From assembly GCA_963585895.1 (NCBI GenBank), contig OY757939.1:62109962-62173961 (forward strand): a stretch of DNA of 64,000 bases. The letters run 5' to 3'. Position numbers and translations under genes: made by a program. Of this stretch, positions 9,327-19,529 are shown piece by piece; position 1 is the stretch's first letter, and each line of letters opens with the position of its first letter. Origin of the DNA: Sepioteuthis lessoniana (lineage: Eukaryota; Mollusca; Cephalopoda; Myopsida; Loliginidae). The notes beneath the pieces were generated by a model that searched no databases, was not told where the DNA came from, and saw only the letters and a list, made by a program, of their open reading frames with translations.

Positions 9327-12122
9327 ATAACAGAGTTAATTTATTTTCCCCTCAAAATAACTTAAAATATAACCATTAAAAGCTAAACCCCTGCCAACAA
9401 AAGTGAGTACACCCCTAAGGAACTACACCCCTAAATGTCTAAATTGAGTACTGTTTGTCATTTTCCCTCCAAAATGTCATGTGACTCATTAGTGTTACTA
9501 GGCCCATGTGTTACTAGGCCCATGTGCATAGGGTGCAGAGGTGTTCAAATTTGTAGTGCAGCTCTCACACTCTCTTATACTGGTCACTGAAAGTTCCAAC
9601 ATGGCACCACATGGCAAAGAACTCTCTGAGGATCTTAAAAGACATATTGTTGCGCTACATGAAGATGGCCAAGGCTACAAGAAGATTGCCAACACTCTAA
9701 AACTGAGCTGCAGCACAGTGGCTAAGATCATCCAGCGTTTTAAAAGAGCGGGGTCCACTAAGAACAGGCCTTGAGTAAGTCGTCCAAAGAAGCTGAGTGC
9801 ACGTGCTGAGCGTCACATCCAAATGCCTTCTTTGAAAGATCGATGTAGGCGTCTTGTCAGCATTGCTGCAGAGATTGAAGAGGTGGGGGGTCAACCTGTT
9901 AGTGCTCAGACCATATACCGCACTCTACATCAAATTGGTGTGCATGGCTGTCACCCCAGGAGGAAGCCTCTTCTGAAGATGATACACAAGAAAGCCTGAA
10001 GACATGTCAACAAAGCACATGGATTACTGGAACCATGTCCTATGGTCTGATGAGATGAAGATTCATTTGTTTGGTTCTGATGGCTTCAAGCATGTGTGGT
10101 GGCAACCAGGAGAGGAGTACAAAGATAAGTGTGTCATGCCTACAGTCAAGCATGGTGGTGGGAATGTCATGGTCTAAGGCTGCATGAGTGCTGAAGGTGT
10201 TGGAGAGTTATATTTCATTGAGAGAAACATGAACTCCAGCATGTACTGTGAAATACTGCAGCAGAGCATGCTCCCCTCCCTCCAGAAACTGGGTTGCAGG
10301 GCAATGTTCCAGCAAGACAATGACTCCAAACACACCCCCAAGATGACCATTGCTTTACTGGAGAGGCTGAGGGTAAAGCTGGCCAAATATGTCTCCTGAC
10401 TTGAACGCAATAGAACATCTATGGGGGATCCTCAAGCGGAAGGTGGAGATGTGCAAAGTCTCAAATATCTGCCAGCTCTGCAACGTCGTCATGGAGGAGT
10501 GGAAGAGCATTCCAGTGGCCACCTGTAAAGCTCTGGTAAACTCCATGCCTAGGAGAGTAAAGGCAGTTCTGGATAATGATGGTGGCCACACAAAATATTA
10601 ACAGTTGACATAGTGTATGTTAATATTGACAACTTTCTCTAAGGGGTGTACTCACTTTTGTTGGCAGGGGTTTAGCTTTTAATGGCTATATTTTGAGTTA
10701 TTTTGAGGGGAAAATAAATTAACTCTGTTATATAAGCTGCACACAGATTACTTTTCATTGTGTCAAAGTGTCATTTTGTCTGTGTTGTCCCATGAAGAGA
10801 TATTGTCATGGGGTATGCCACTGAAAGGGGAGAAGTAAGATTTAATTTCCCTTCGCCTTCTAGGTTTGACTAACAAGCACAATGACTGACCGCTAAGGGC
10901 AGCCAGGAAAGGTCAAACTACCTGCACTCCATAACCGGGTGGACGGAGAAGGAATGTAGGTCATTGAGTAGCATGACCGAATGAGGTGGAGGAGGAGGAA
11001 GGAGCCAAATGATTGGCCAAAGCCTTAGCACCGGAAGTAGTACCCTTTTCGTCAGAGGAAATAGGGATAAAGAATTTCAGTTTTTAGGACGGAGGTCACC
11101 GTGGAAGGATGTGCTGATCTGATGCCAAAAACTCCCGGGTCTCGCCCGCGAAAAGAATGGAAATTTGGAGACAGAAATTGACAGATAAAGAGGTCAGTTT
11201 CCAGCCCGCTCTGGGGGAAAGAGTGGAGCTGAATCTTGGACAGAAGATAACAGGCACCTTCCAGCCAGGTTCTACAGAACGCCGCTCACCCATGAAAGAA
11301 AGGAATCTGCAAAATAAACCAGTTAAAAGCTAAGTACATCTTAAACTGTTTTCCTCCTAACCTTCACAAATATTTGGAACTTATATGTATTAAGAAAAGG
11401 AAAGAAATAGACTGAAGAAATTTGTTTCATAAACTGTTAACGAACAAGTGGACTTAACTATCTTTTCAAGTTTTAAAAGTAAAGAAAGACAAAAGAAAGA
11501 AAGAAAGAAAAGAAAAAGAAGAGAGAGACATTTGTGTTTAAGACTGTCTGCTGGTGTAATATATCCAGCACCTTAAATATTTGTTTGGTCTTCACCTATC
11601 AAAATGTTGTTGTTGTTTAAATGTTCCCTTATATTGAAATATATTCGTTATGTTCTTTATCTGTCGAGTTGCCTTCTTTTCATATATCATTTTCAGCTTC
11701 ATTCGCTTCCATTTATTCTCACTAAATGTCTTATTCGTCTTTAAAAACATTACACGGGAAATTGGAATTGCTGACTAAAGTGAATAATATCTTATCTTAA
11801 CCTAGAGTCCATGTTTTCCATTATCTGAGGGGTTAGGAAGACGAAAGGATTTGGAGATGTATGTAAACTGAATTTGGAAACCCCTTGCCAGCGGGGGTCG
11901 GTTTAGCCCCAAATTAACCCCCACATTATTGGCCAGTTCCCATATGACCGAAAAAAGAATCTTAACTAGGACTTATTTTGCGAGGGGTCAAGTGCCAGAC
12001 TGACCCGACGTCACACGTGCGTAACATAAACTCCCGTCCTGGGATAAAAATTAAAGCAACGTTACAATGTACTAAAATATCTGCAGAAATGTGAGGGGTG
12101 TACTCACTTTTGCGATACACTG
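9327..12122 (+). mobile_element. Tc1-like transposon, 5'-truncated and split
   Basis: The transposase remnant at 9601-10601 starts MAPHGKELSEDLKR and keeps a helix-turn-helix domain. The second catalytic Asp is in FQQDNDSKHT and the Glu in SPDLNAIEHLWGILKRK, a DD34E family signature; the end is GGHTKY. In-frame stops and frameshifts interrupt the frame. The terminal sub-repeat AAAAGTGAGTACACCCC occurs inverted at 9400-9416 and direct near 10639-10655 and 12096-12113, an IR/DR arrangement. The extreme right end is at about 12122, displaced by an insertion at 10804-12066. About 160 bp expected at the left end are missing. The sequence strongly recalls Tc1 elements of fish. Confidence 0.85.
10804..12066. 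mobile_element. LTR-like insertion in the Tc1 element (fossil)
   Basis: A 1,263-bp block starting TGTCATGGGG and ending CGTTACA, flanked by ATAT and ATGT, a 4-bp duplication with one difference. Removing it rejoins Tc1 terminal sequence (GAGATAT to ACTAAAATATCTGCAG). It is more GC-rich than its surroundings and has an AATAAA near 11310. No recognisable coding region is present. TG...CA ends and a 4-bp duplication suggest a long solo LTR. No second copy exists in the window. Confidence 0.5.
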
Positions 12123-12126
12123 TGTA

Positions 12127-13790
12127 TAATTTGGTTTGGTTGGGTTTTATGGCATATCAACCATTGAAGGTTATTTAATGCCAAATCCTCTTTATACATA
12201 TATATTAAATACATATGATTGGTTTAGTAGGGTTTTATGGCATATCAACTATTGTAGCTAATTTAATGCCCAATCATCTTTATACATATATACTAGATAT
12301 ATATGATTTGGTTTGGTTAGGTTTTATGGCATATCAACCATTGTAGGTTAATGCCCAATTCTCGTTATACATATATACTAGATATATATGATTTGGTTTG
12401 GTTAGGTTTTATGGCATATCAACTGTTGTAGGTTATTTAATGCCCAATCCTCTTTATACATATATATTAGATATATATGATTTGGTTTGGTTAGGTTTTA
12501 TGGCATATCAACTGTTGTAGGTTATCTAATGCCCAATCCTCTTTATACATATATATTAGATATATATGATTTGGTTTGGTTAGGTTTTATGGCATATCAA
12601 CTGTTGTAGGTTATTTAATGCCCAATCCTCTTTATACATATATATTAGATATATATGATTTGGTTTGGTTAAGTTTTATGTCATATCAACCATTGAAGGT
12701 TATTTAATGCCAAATCCTCTTCATACATATATATTAATTCAACCGTAGTAGGTTATTTAATGCCAAATCCTCTTTATACATATATAATAAATATATATGA
12801 TTTGGTTTGGTTAGGTTTTATGGCATATCAACCACTGTATGTTATTCAATGCCAAATCCTCTTTCTCCACATATATTAAATATATATGATTTTGTTTGGT
12901 TAGGTTTTATGGTATATCAACCATTGTAGGTTATTTAATGCCAAATCCTCTTTATACATATACATTAAATATATATGATCTGGTTTAGTTAGGTTTTATG
13001 GCATATCAACCATTGTAGGTTATTTAATGCCAAATCCTCTTTATACATATATAATAAATATATATGATTTGGTTTGGTTAGGTTTTATGGCATATCAACC
13101 ACTGTATGTTATTCAATGCCAAATTCTCTTTCTACACATATATTAAATATATATGATTTGGTTTGGTTAGGTTTTATGGTATATCAACCATTGTAGGTTA
13201 TTTAATGCCAAAGCCTCTTTATACATATACATTAAATATATATGATCTGGTTTAGTTAGGTTTTATGGCATATCAACCATTGTAGGTTATTTAATGCCAA
13301 ATCCTCTTTATACATATATATTAAACATATATGATTTAGTTTTGTTAGAGTTTATGGCATAACAACCATTGTAGGTTATTTAATGCCTAATCCTCTTTAT
13401 ACATATATATTAGATATATATGATTTGGTTTTGTTAGGTTTTATGGCGTATCAACCATTGCAGGTTATTTAATGCCAAATCCTCTTTATACATATATATC
13501 AAATATATATGATTTGGTTTGGTTAGGTTTTATGGCATATCAACCATTGTAGGTTATTTAATGCCAAATCCTCTTTATACATATATATTAGATATATATG
13601 ATTTGATTTGGTTTGGTTTTATGGCATATCAACTATTGTAGGTTATTTAATGCCAAATCCTCTTTATACATATATATTAAATATATATGATTTGGTTTGG
13701 TTGGGTTTTATGGTGTATTAACCATTGTAGGTTATTTAATGCAAGATTCTCTTTATATATATATATATATATATATATAATGGGATATTA
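12127..13790. repeat. 89-bp tandem satellite of the C2 tail
   Basis: About 19 units of roughly 89 bp, each with TTTGGTTTGGTTAGG, TTTTATGGCATATCAACC, GGTTATTTAATGCC and CTCTTTATACATATATATTA. Each unit contains the complete terminal stem-loop. Units with ACCACTGTATGTTATTCAAT recur every third unit (near 12820 and 13097), showing a higher-order repeat of about 270 bp. Confidence 0.9.
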
Positions 13791-14353
13791 ACCCTTCTTG
13801 GTAGTTAATGCTAAATTTTCTCCATACATGTATATTAAATATTTACTATTTGTAAACACATTTTGTTCATAACTTTTTTTAAATAAGTCAGTGTTCTTTT
13901 TCTTTCAAACAGTAAAATCGTTTCAACCATTTCTATCTTACACGCATAATTCTATTTACTGTCGATAATTTATTTGCGCACAGTGAAGTGGTTACAAGAA
14001 TTGCTATTTAACACTAATTGTTCAATCAAACATTACTCATTCGTTTGCACACAGTTAAATGTTCCCAGGTATTCCTATGTATCACTAAGAATTCAATTAA
14101 ACATCTGTCATTTGTTTACACACAAATGTTAAAAAGTTCTATTTGATCCATAGATCGGACCCTGTCAGGTGCTACCACTCCAGATCAAAGTGGACCTGGG
14201 AGCAATATCAATGAAGAGGTACTCCATATTCTCTAAAATTCTAAGACTAGAGCCTCATCATTGTTTAATGTCATATCCAGGACACTTGTTGGGAGAGTCT
14301 TACCTCTCTGCAGAGATGTAGTCAGTGTATTCTACAGCCTCGGCTGACTGGGC
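12127..14353 (-). mobile_element. C2 element with a tail-derived satellite
   Basis: The head is at 14130-14353 (CTCCAGATCAAAGTGGACC, ending TCGGCTGACTGGGC) and the body at 13800-14130. The tail region has expanded to about 19 tandem units (separate entry). Head-body-tail order is intact, so the satellite grew inside one element. Confidence 0.75.
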
Positions 14354-14383
14354 TATTCTGACATATAATAATAAGAATAATTC

Positions 14384-16118
14384 ATGAGAGGTGACATACA
14401 CAGACTTTATGTGTCGAGAAAAGAAGGAATAAAAGAACTTGTGAGTGTTGAGGATTGCATTGATGCAACAATTCAAGGACTCAAGGAAAGACTAATTACA
14501 GCAAAATCAACGGAACTAACTTCAAGACAAACAGGAACACAAAGAAATATAGAATACGAAAATTAGAAGTAACAACAACTGTATGGATACTTCAAGCTAC
14601 AAACAAAGGAAATTTCACTCAAAATGACTTGGACATGGCTATGAAGAGGAAATATCAAGAGAAAAATGGAATCTCAATTTATAATGGCCCAAAATAATGC
14701 CATGTGTTAATTACGTGGTGTATTCAATAAGTTTCCAGTCTTTTTTTGTAAAGGCATTTAAAATTGTCACAGACGCTTGAAAATTCAGTATGTTATTGCT
14801 ATACATCTTATGAGATGGCTGACCAACTTTTATGATTTCAGCTTCAAATGAACACCTACAGCAGCAATTGGAATAAACCCTACTAAAACCCGATTGTCAC
14901 AGCTGGTGAATTTCAAAAATGCAATCTGGACGTGAGGAAGAATGATATGCAATAAAATTCTGTTTTAAAATTGGAAAAAATGCCACAGAAAGGTATGAAA
15001 TGCTTCAGACTACTTTTGGAGCATCTTACATGAACCGAGCATCAGTTTTTGAGTGGCATAAGAGATTCAAGGAAGGCAGGGAGTTTGTGAGGGATGATCA
15101 GAGGTGTGGGAGGAGTACGGAAGTCAATACACCAGAGTTAATTGGCCAAACGGTTAGGGTTAGGATTACTGTGCTGAAGTTTTAACGAAGTTCAGGATGA
15201 GATTCCGTCGGAAAAGGCCAGCACTCTTCAAATTGGGCATTTCCACCAGGACAATGCACCAATCCACAACTCCATCCTTGTCACAGACTATTTGACTAAG
15301 ATGGACATCAAGACAGTTCCTCACCGTCCCTATTGTCCAGACCTTGCTCCCTGTGACTTTTGCTTATTCCCTAAGCTTAAAGGCTGTCGTTATGAGACAA
15401 TTGAGGAGATGAAAGAGGCTGTGATGAAGGTCATTGACACGCTCACACAAGAGGACTTGCATGGGACCTTCCAGAAGTTGTTGGAATGGTACAACAAGTA
15501 CATTGGAGCCAGAGGAGATTACTTCAAATGGGACTTGAGTTTCATATGTGTACAATCAATAAAAGTGCCCATACGAAAAAAGTCTGGAAACTTATTTAAT
15601 GATCCTCGTATGTCAAAACAAAAACTGATAATATGCAGAAGAATAACAAATGTACATTGTGTGGTGATATGAGAAGCTAATGTAGTGAACTGGCACAAAA
15701 AGAATACAAGACTAGGCATGACTGGGTGGGAGAAGTGATCCACTGAGAATTGTGCAAGAGATTAAAATTTGATCATACTGACATATGGTATATGCACAAC
15801 TAGAAACTGTCCTAGAAAATGAATCCTGTTAAATTCTTGGGATTTTGACATAGAAATGGACCACCCAATTCCATCCAGAAGACCTGACCTTGTATCAATT
15901 AAAAAGAAAGAATTAACTGGTTATCTGGCGAATTTTGCTGTTCCAGCAGACCACAGTGTGAAAACAAAACAAAACAAAAAGATAAACAAATACCTGGAAC
16001 TTGCCTGAGAACTGAAAAGGCTAAGGAACATGTGGATGATAGTGATACCAATTATAATTGGTGCTTTTGAAACATTCCCCAAGGACTTAGAAAAAGGTCT
16101 GTAGGAAGTGGAGATCAG
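14384..16118 (+). mobile_element. LINE C-terminal fragment with restriction-like endonuclease motif, split by mariner
   Basis: The left part reads MRGDIHRLYVSRKEG and ELVSVEDCIDATIQGLKERL. The right part, across several frameshifts and stops, reads CTLCGD, LCKRLKFDHTDIWYMHN and PIIIGAFETFPKDLEKGL. The family's CCHC knuckle and RRPDL...DFAVPADH block (a PD-D/E-K type nuclease) are recognisable. These features point to R2/R4-clade LINEs. A mariner at 14714-15608 separates the halves. It is 5'-truncated and inactive. Confidence 0.7.
14714..15608 (+). mobile_element. Mariner (DD34D type), internally deleted
   Basis: TA at 14712-14713 and 15609-15610 bound inverted ends containing AATAAGTTTCCAG. 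Transposase pieces are MLQTTFGASYMNRASVFEWH (N-terminal helix-turn-helix side) and HFHQDNAPIHNS followed by APCDFCLFPKLKGCRYE. The second and third catalytic Asp are present; the first catalytic segment is deleted. Length is 895 bp compared with about 1.3 kb for whole mariners. It sits inside a LINE fragment. Its sister is at 50388-51293. Confidence 0.88.
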
Positions 16119-16245
16119 ATTGGTTTGATTTGGTTTGATCGCATATCAACCATGGTAAGTTATTCAATGCCAAATCCTCTTTATTCATATATATCAAATA
16201 TATATGATTTGTAAACACATTTTGCTGAAAATATTTTTAAATGGT

Positions 16246-16741
16246 TGGTTGGTTGGTTGGGTTTTATAGCATATCAATCTTTGTAGGTTATTTAATGCCA
16301 AATTCATTTTTATAAAAATAATCAGTTCTATTTCTAACAATTCAGTTTAGCATGAGTATACGGTTTAATTGTCAAAAATTTCAAGATATTCAGTTTAGTC
16401 AAACAGTTCTAATTCAAACAATTCAGTTTAGCATAAATACAGTTTCAATGTCAAAAACTGTTCTATTTCAAACAATTCAGTTTAGGATAAATACACAGTT
16501 TAAATGCAAAAATAGTAGACTCTAGAGACCACAGTTTAGTTCTATTTGACCCATAGATAGGATCCTATAGGTGTTACCACTCCAGGCCAGAGTGGACCTA
16601 GGATTGATGGCAATGAAGGGGTGCTCTGCATTCCCCAAATCTCCAGCATTATTGGATCCTTACCATCAGGTTGTTTAGTGTCATATCCAGGACACTTGTT
16701 GGGGGAGGGGGTCTTACCTTTCTGCAGAGATGCAGTTGGTA
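16246..16741 (-). mobile_element. C1 element inside C2
   Basis: Starts with TTGGTTGGTTGGTTGGG and the stem-loop (GTTTTATAGCATATCAATC), and has the C1 body and the head blocks. The extreme head after CAGAGATGCAGTTGG is lost. Confidence 0.7.
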
Positions 16742-16901
16742 AGCCTGAGCTCTTTTTTTTGCTCACAGATAAATGGTTTCAAGTATTTCTGTCAAATATG
16801 AATAATTCTATTTACTATTAATCATTTGTTTGCACAAAATTAAATGGTTTCAAGTATTCCTATGTAGCAGTGACAATTTAACAGCAGTTATTTGTTTGCA
16901 T

Positions 16902-17184
16902 AGAAGTGTAATGGTTATCGTTGTAAGAAATGGACACGGCAACATGAGTTCAAATCCTGGACGAGACTGATAGCATTTCACATAGCACTAATACCCTTGG
17001 GAAAGGTATGAATCCAATTATTTTCCCTCCAGCTATGGGTAAATAGTAGGGCAGACTGGGTTCTTCAGCCTTGGTAAGGCAACTAGTCTAGGAGAAGGAA
17101 AACTCTGAATTCAAACCTGTTAAACTCCACTTAAAAATTGACCTTGTGTCATATCCTGCCTGAGTGGAGGAGTTGGTAAATATG
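16902..17184 (+). repeat. SINE A copy with 15-bp TSD
   Basis: Flanked by GTTATTTGTTTGCAT at 16887-16901 and 17185-17199, so the edges are exact. The B box GAGTTCAAATCC is present. The first 15 or so bases of the head are absent, meaning reverse transcription stopped just short of the end. Confidence 0.88.
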
Positions 17185-17489
17185 GTTATTTGTTTGCATG
17201 TATTTAAATGGATGTACACATGTGATTTATAAGTGAATAGTTTGTTGGTAATTTCATTTTTAAATGAGTTAAAACTAATTGCTTAGTACACTAGTATTAC
17301 TATTGTTTCTACACAGTTAAATGGTTTCAATTACTGATATGTAGCGCTAGTGATTCTATTCAACATTAATTGTTTGTTTGCAGGCAGTAAAGTGATTATA
17401 AGTTCTGCTATTTAACATTGATTATTCTATTCAACACTATTCATTAATTTCCACACATTTGAATGGTTCCAAGTATCACTATCACTTTA

Positions 17490-17780
17490 GGAGGTGCCCG
17501 TGGTGTAACGGTTATTGTCGTAGGAAATGGACACGACGACACGAGTTCAAATCCTGGATGAGACTGATTGCATTTCACATAGCACTAATACCTTTGGGAA
17601 AGGTATGAATCCCATTATTCTCCCTCCAGCTATGGGTAAATAGTAGGGCAGATTAGGTTCTTCAGCCTTGGTAAGGCAACTAGTCTAGGAGAAGGACAAC
17701 TCTGAATTTAAACCTGTTAAACTCCGCTTAAAAATTGACCTTGTGTCATATCCTGCCCGAGTGGAGGGGTTGGGTAAATA
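17490..17780 (+). repeat. SINE A copy, full length
   Basis: The most complete SINE A here: GGTGCCCGTGGTGTAACGG with A box, GAGTTCAAATCC as B box, the GGTAAATAGTAGGGCAGA and CAACTAGTCTAGGAGAAGG blocks, and the end GAGGGGTTGGGTAAATA. Confidence 0.88.
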
Positions 17781-18019
17781 TTAGAATGCTAATAATTTAA
17801 TTTAGACACACAATTAGAATTTCAAGTATTGCTATGTAATATTAATAATTCTATTCAATATTGCTCATTTGTTTGCGCACAGTTTAATGGTTCCAGGTAT
17901 TGCTATGTATCACTCGCAATTCAGTTAGTATTTGTTTATACATAGTTAAATTTCAAACTGTTCTATTTCTAACCATTCGATTTAGCGTAAGTCATTTGTT
18001 TGTTCACAGTTTAAATTTC

Positions 18020-18243
18020 TGTTGTGGTCTTCAGATAAGACCGGTGGAAGAATAACTCAAACAATGGGTGATAGGTGAACATTATTGTATTAACAGAAAA
18101 AAAGGAAGTCATACAAAAGAAGTACTAGCCATTCTCGGCTTGCAGTCTGTCTGTCAAATGTCTCCGAGTGAGCTACGCTCAGCAAATATGTTTAGGTTGG
18201 ATGAGTCCATCTTTGGGATATGGTAGGATATGTCCCCATAACA
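18020..18243 (-). mobile_element. Short solo LTR, family L3 (fossil)
   Basis: A 224-bp TG...CA element (TGTTGTGGTC to CATAACA) flanked by the 5-bp repeat ATTTC at 18015-18019 and 18244-18248. On the minus strand it has a poly(A)-like AATACAATAA. It sits inside the C2 body. No internal region is attached. Confidence 0.7.
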
Positions 18244-18481
18244 ATTTCCAACAGTTCTATTGAACCCATAGATAGGACCTTATCATGTGCTACCTCTCTG
18301 ATTTAGAGTGGTGCTGGGAGCAATGGCAATGAAAGAGTACTCCACATTCGCTAAAGCTCCAGGACTGAAGCCTGACCGTCAGATTGTTTAATGTCATATC
18401 CAGGACACCTGTTGGGGGTGGTGGATTTTATTGCTCTGCAGAGATTCAGTCAATGTATTCTACAGCCCCAGCCAATTGGGC

Positions 18482-18534
18482 TTTTCCTTATTTCTAAAGC
18501 TTATGTATAACATAAGCTTTAGAAATAGGGAAAA
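18482..18534. repeat. Near-perfect palindrome
   Basis: Arms of 25 bases (TTTTCCTTATTTCTAAAGC then TTATGT, and its complement) match at 24 of 25 positions around a 3-base loop. It starts directly at the head end of the C2 element. Confidence 0.9.
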
Positions 18535-18602
18535 GGTTATTTTTCATCTTTGGTAAAAAGAACTTTCCTATAAGAATTTAAAGACTTTTGTATAATATTA
18601 TC

Positions 18603-18662
18603 ACTGGATTTTGAATCCAATGGGTTATTCCCTCACAGGTTCAGATCCTGTTCGTAGCGCCA
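18603..18662 (+). pseudogene. tRNA-Ser 3' fragment ending in CCA
   Basis: An anticodon-like arm (CTGGA, loop TTTTGAA, TCCAA) is followed by a GGGTTATTCCC variable arm typical of class II tRNAs. A well-formed T arm (ACAGG, TTCAGAT, CCTGT) and an acceptor strand with CGTAGCGCCA complete it. The D arm and 5' acceptor strand are absent. The ending GCGCCA resembles tRNA-Ser plus the CCA that is normally added after transcription. It is most likely a reverse-transcribed tRNA fragment. Confidence 0.6.
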
Positions 18663-19048
18663 TGTCAAAGTTCTGTTGTATATTGTATTTGAATGTAGTT
18701 CATACATGTCAAATTACATGTCAAGGTGAATACTGACTTGAGCATGAGGAAAGGAAGATTATATGTGCATTCGGGCGTTCTACAATGTACCGGTGGTCTA
18801 GTCCATTTCCTGAGCAGTGATTGGCTGCCAGCCCAGGAGTGGCTATGCTTGTGTGCATATATACTGGCCTGCTTATTGACATATTTTTGTCTGCCGGCTG
18901 GACTGCCGACTCGGTAAGTGTGGTTGTTATTTTATTTTTATTAGGGCAGTGGCTTCTTCAATAACAGTGTTATTAACACATGCTGCTGCGTGATGGAATA
19001 ATTAAAATGAAATTAGTATTTGAAAAATCAGGGTATCTAATAATGAAT
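18663..19048. other. Unassigned, moderately GC
   Basis: Positions 18726-18917 are open in one plus-strand frame and contain ATATATACTGG, but show no protein resemblance and no second copy. An old LTR piece is possible. No gene is claimed. Confidence 0.3.
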
Positions 19049-19310
19049 ATGACAATGGTATGTTTGTTAGAGTGTTCACCAATAGTCTGGGAGATCTGGG
19101 TTCAATCTCAGGTTGAATCATACCAAAGACTTTAAAAATGGTATTTTATACCTCCTTGCTTAGCACTCAGCATTATAAGGTATGGATCAAGGGTAAAGTG
19201 GAGCAATCTAGGGAAAGGAGTAGTGCCCTCTCCTACACCTTGGTGTAGTAGTTATCAAAAAGGGAGCCTTCGGGTCACCCTTGACTAAAGGGAAACAACT
19301 TTACTTTTTT
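19049..19310 (+). repeat. SINE D copy
   Basis: B box GGGTTCAATCTC, then ACCAAAGACTTTAAAAATGG, GTGGAGCAATCTAGGGAAAG and ACACCTTGGTGTAGTA as in the other two SINE D copies. Confidence 0.8.
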
Positions 19311-19529
19311 TATGATTTGTGTATTAAAGAAAAAATTGAATATTTTCATAATCAGTGAATGAAAACTTCACTAAAACAATTTTCGTTAAATAATCGGTGC
19401 ATATTTAACAATCAGACAATTAAATAATTTCCTTGTCACTTTTAAATTGAAAGGTAATGTTGATATAAAAGTAATAAAAATGTGTGTAAAAGATTGGTTT
19501 CTAATTTATTCATTTGATTCAAAGAAAAA

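Larger units (their letters stand above)
16121..18480 (-). mobile_element. C2 element hosting four insertions
   Basis: The tail is at 16121-16243, the body pieces at 16748-16901, 17199-17489 and 17781-18019, and the head at 18244-18480 (TGTCATATCCAGGACACC, ending CCCAGCCAATTGGGC). Inserted are a C1 element, two SINE A copies and a short solo LTR. Two of the four carry clear target duplications. Confidence 0.7.

Noticed and set aside
9330-10728. A 1.4-kb Tc1 element with TA on both sides and about 95-bp inverted repeats ending ACAGAGTTAATTT.
   Set aside because: A third copy of the terminal sub-repeat and a Tc1-type outer end at 12072-12122 show that these repeats are the inner parts of the ends; the flanking TA dinucleotides are coincidental.
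12127-13790. CRISPR-like array.
   Set aside because: The repeat units are contiguous with no unique spacers and the DNA is animal; it is a satellite.
17490-17560. Functional tRNA genes at the heads of SINE A, B, D, E and F copies.
   Set aside because: They have A and B boxes but no complete cloverleaf, and each continues into a SINE body.
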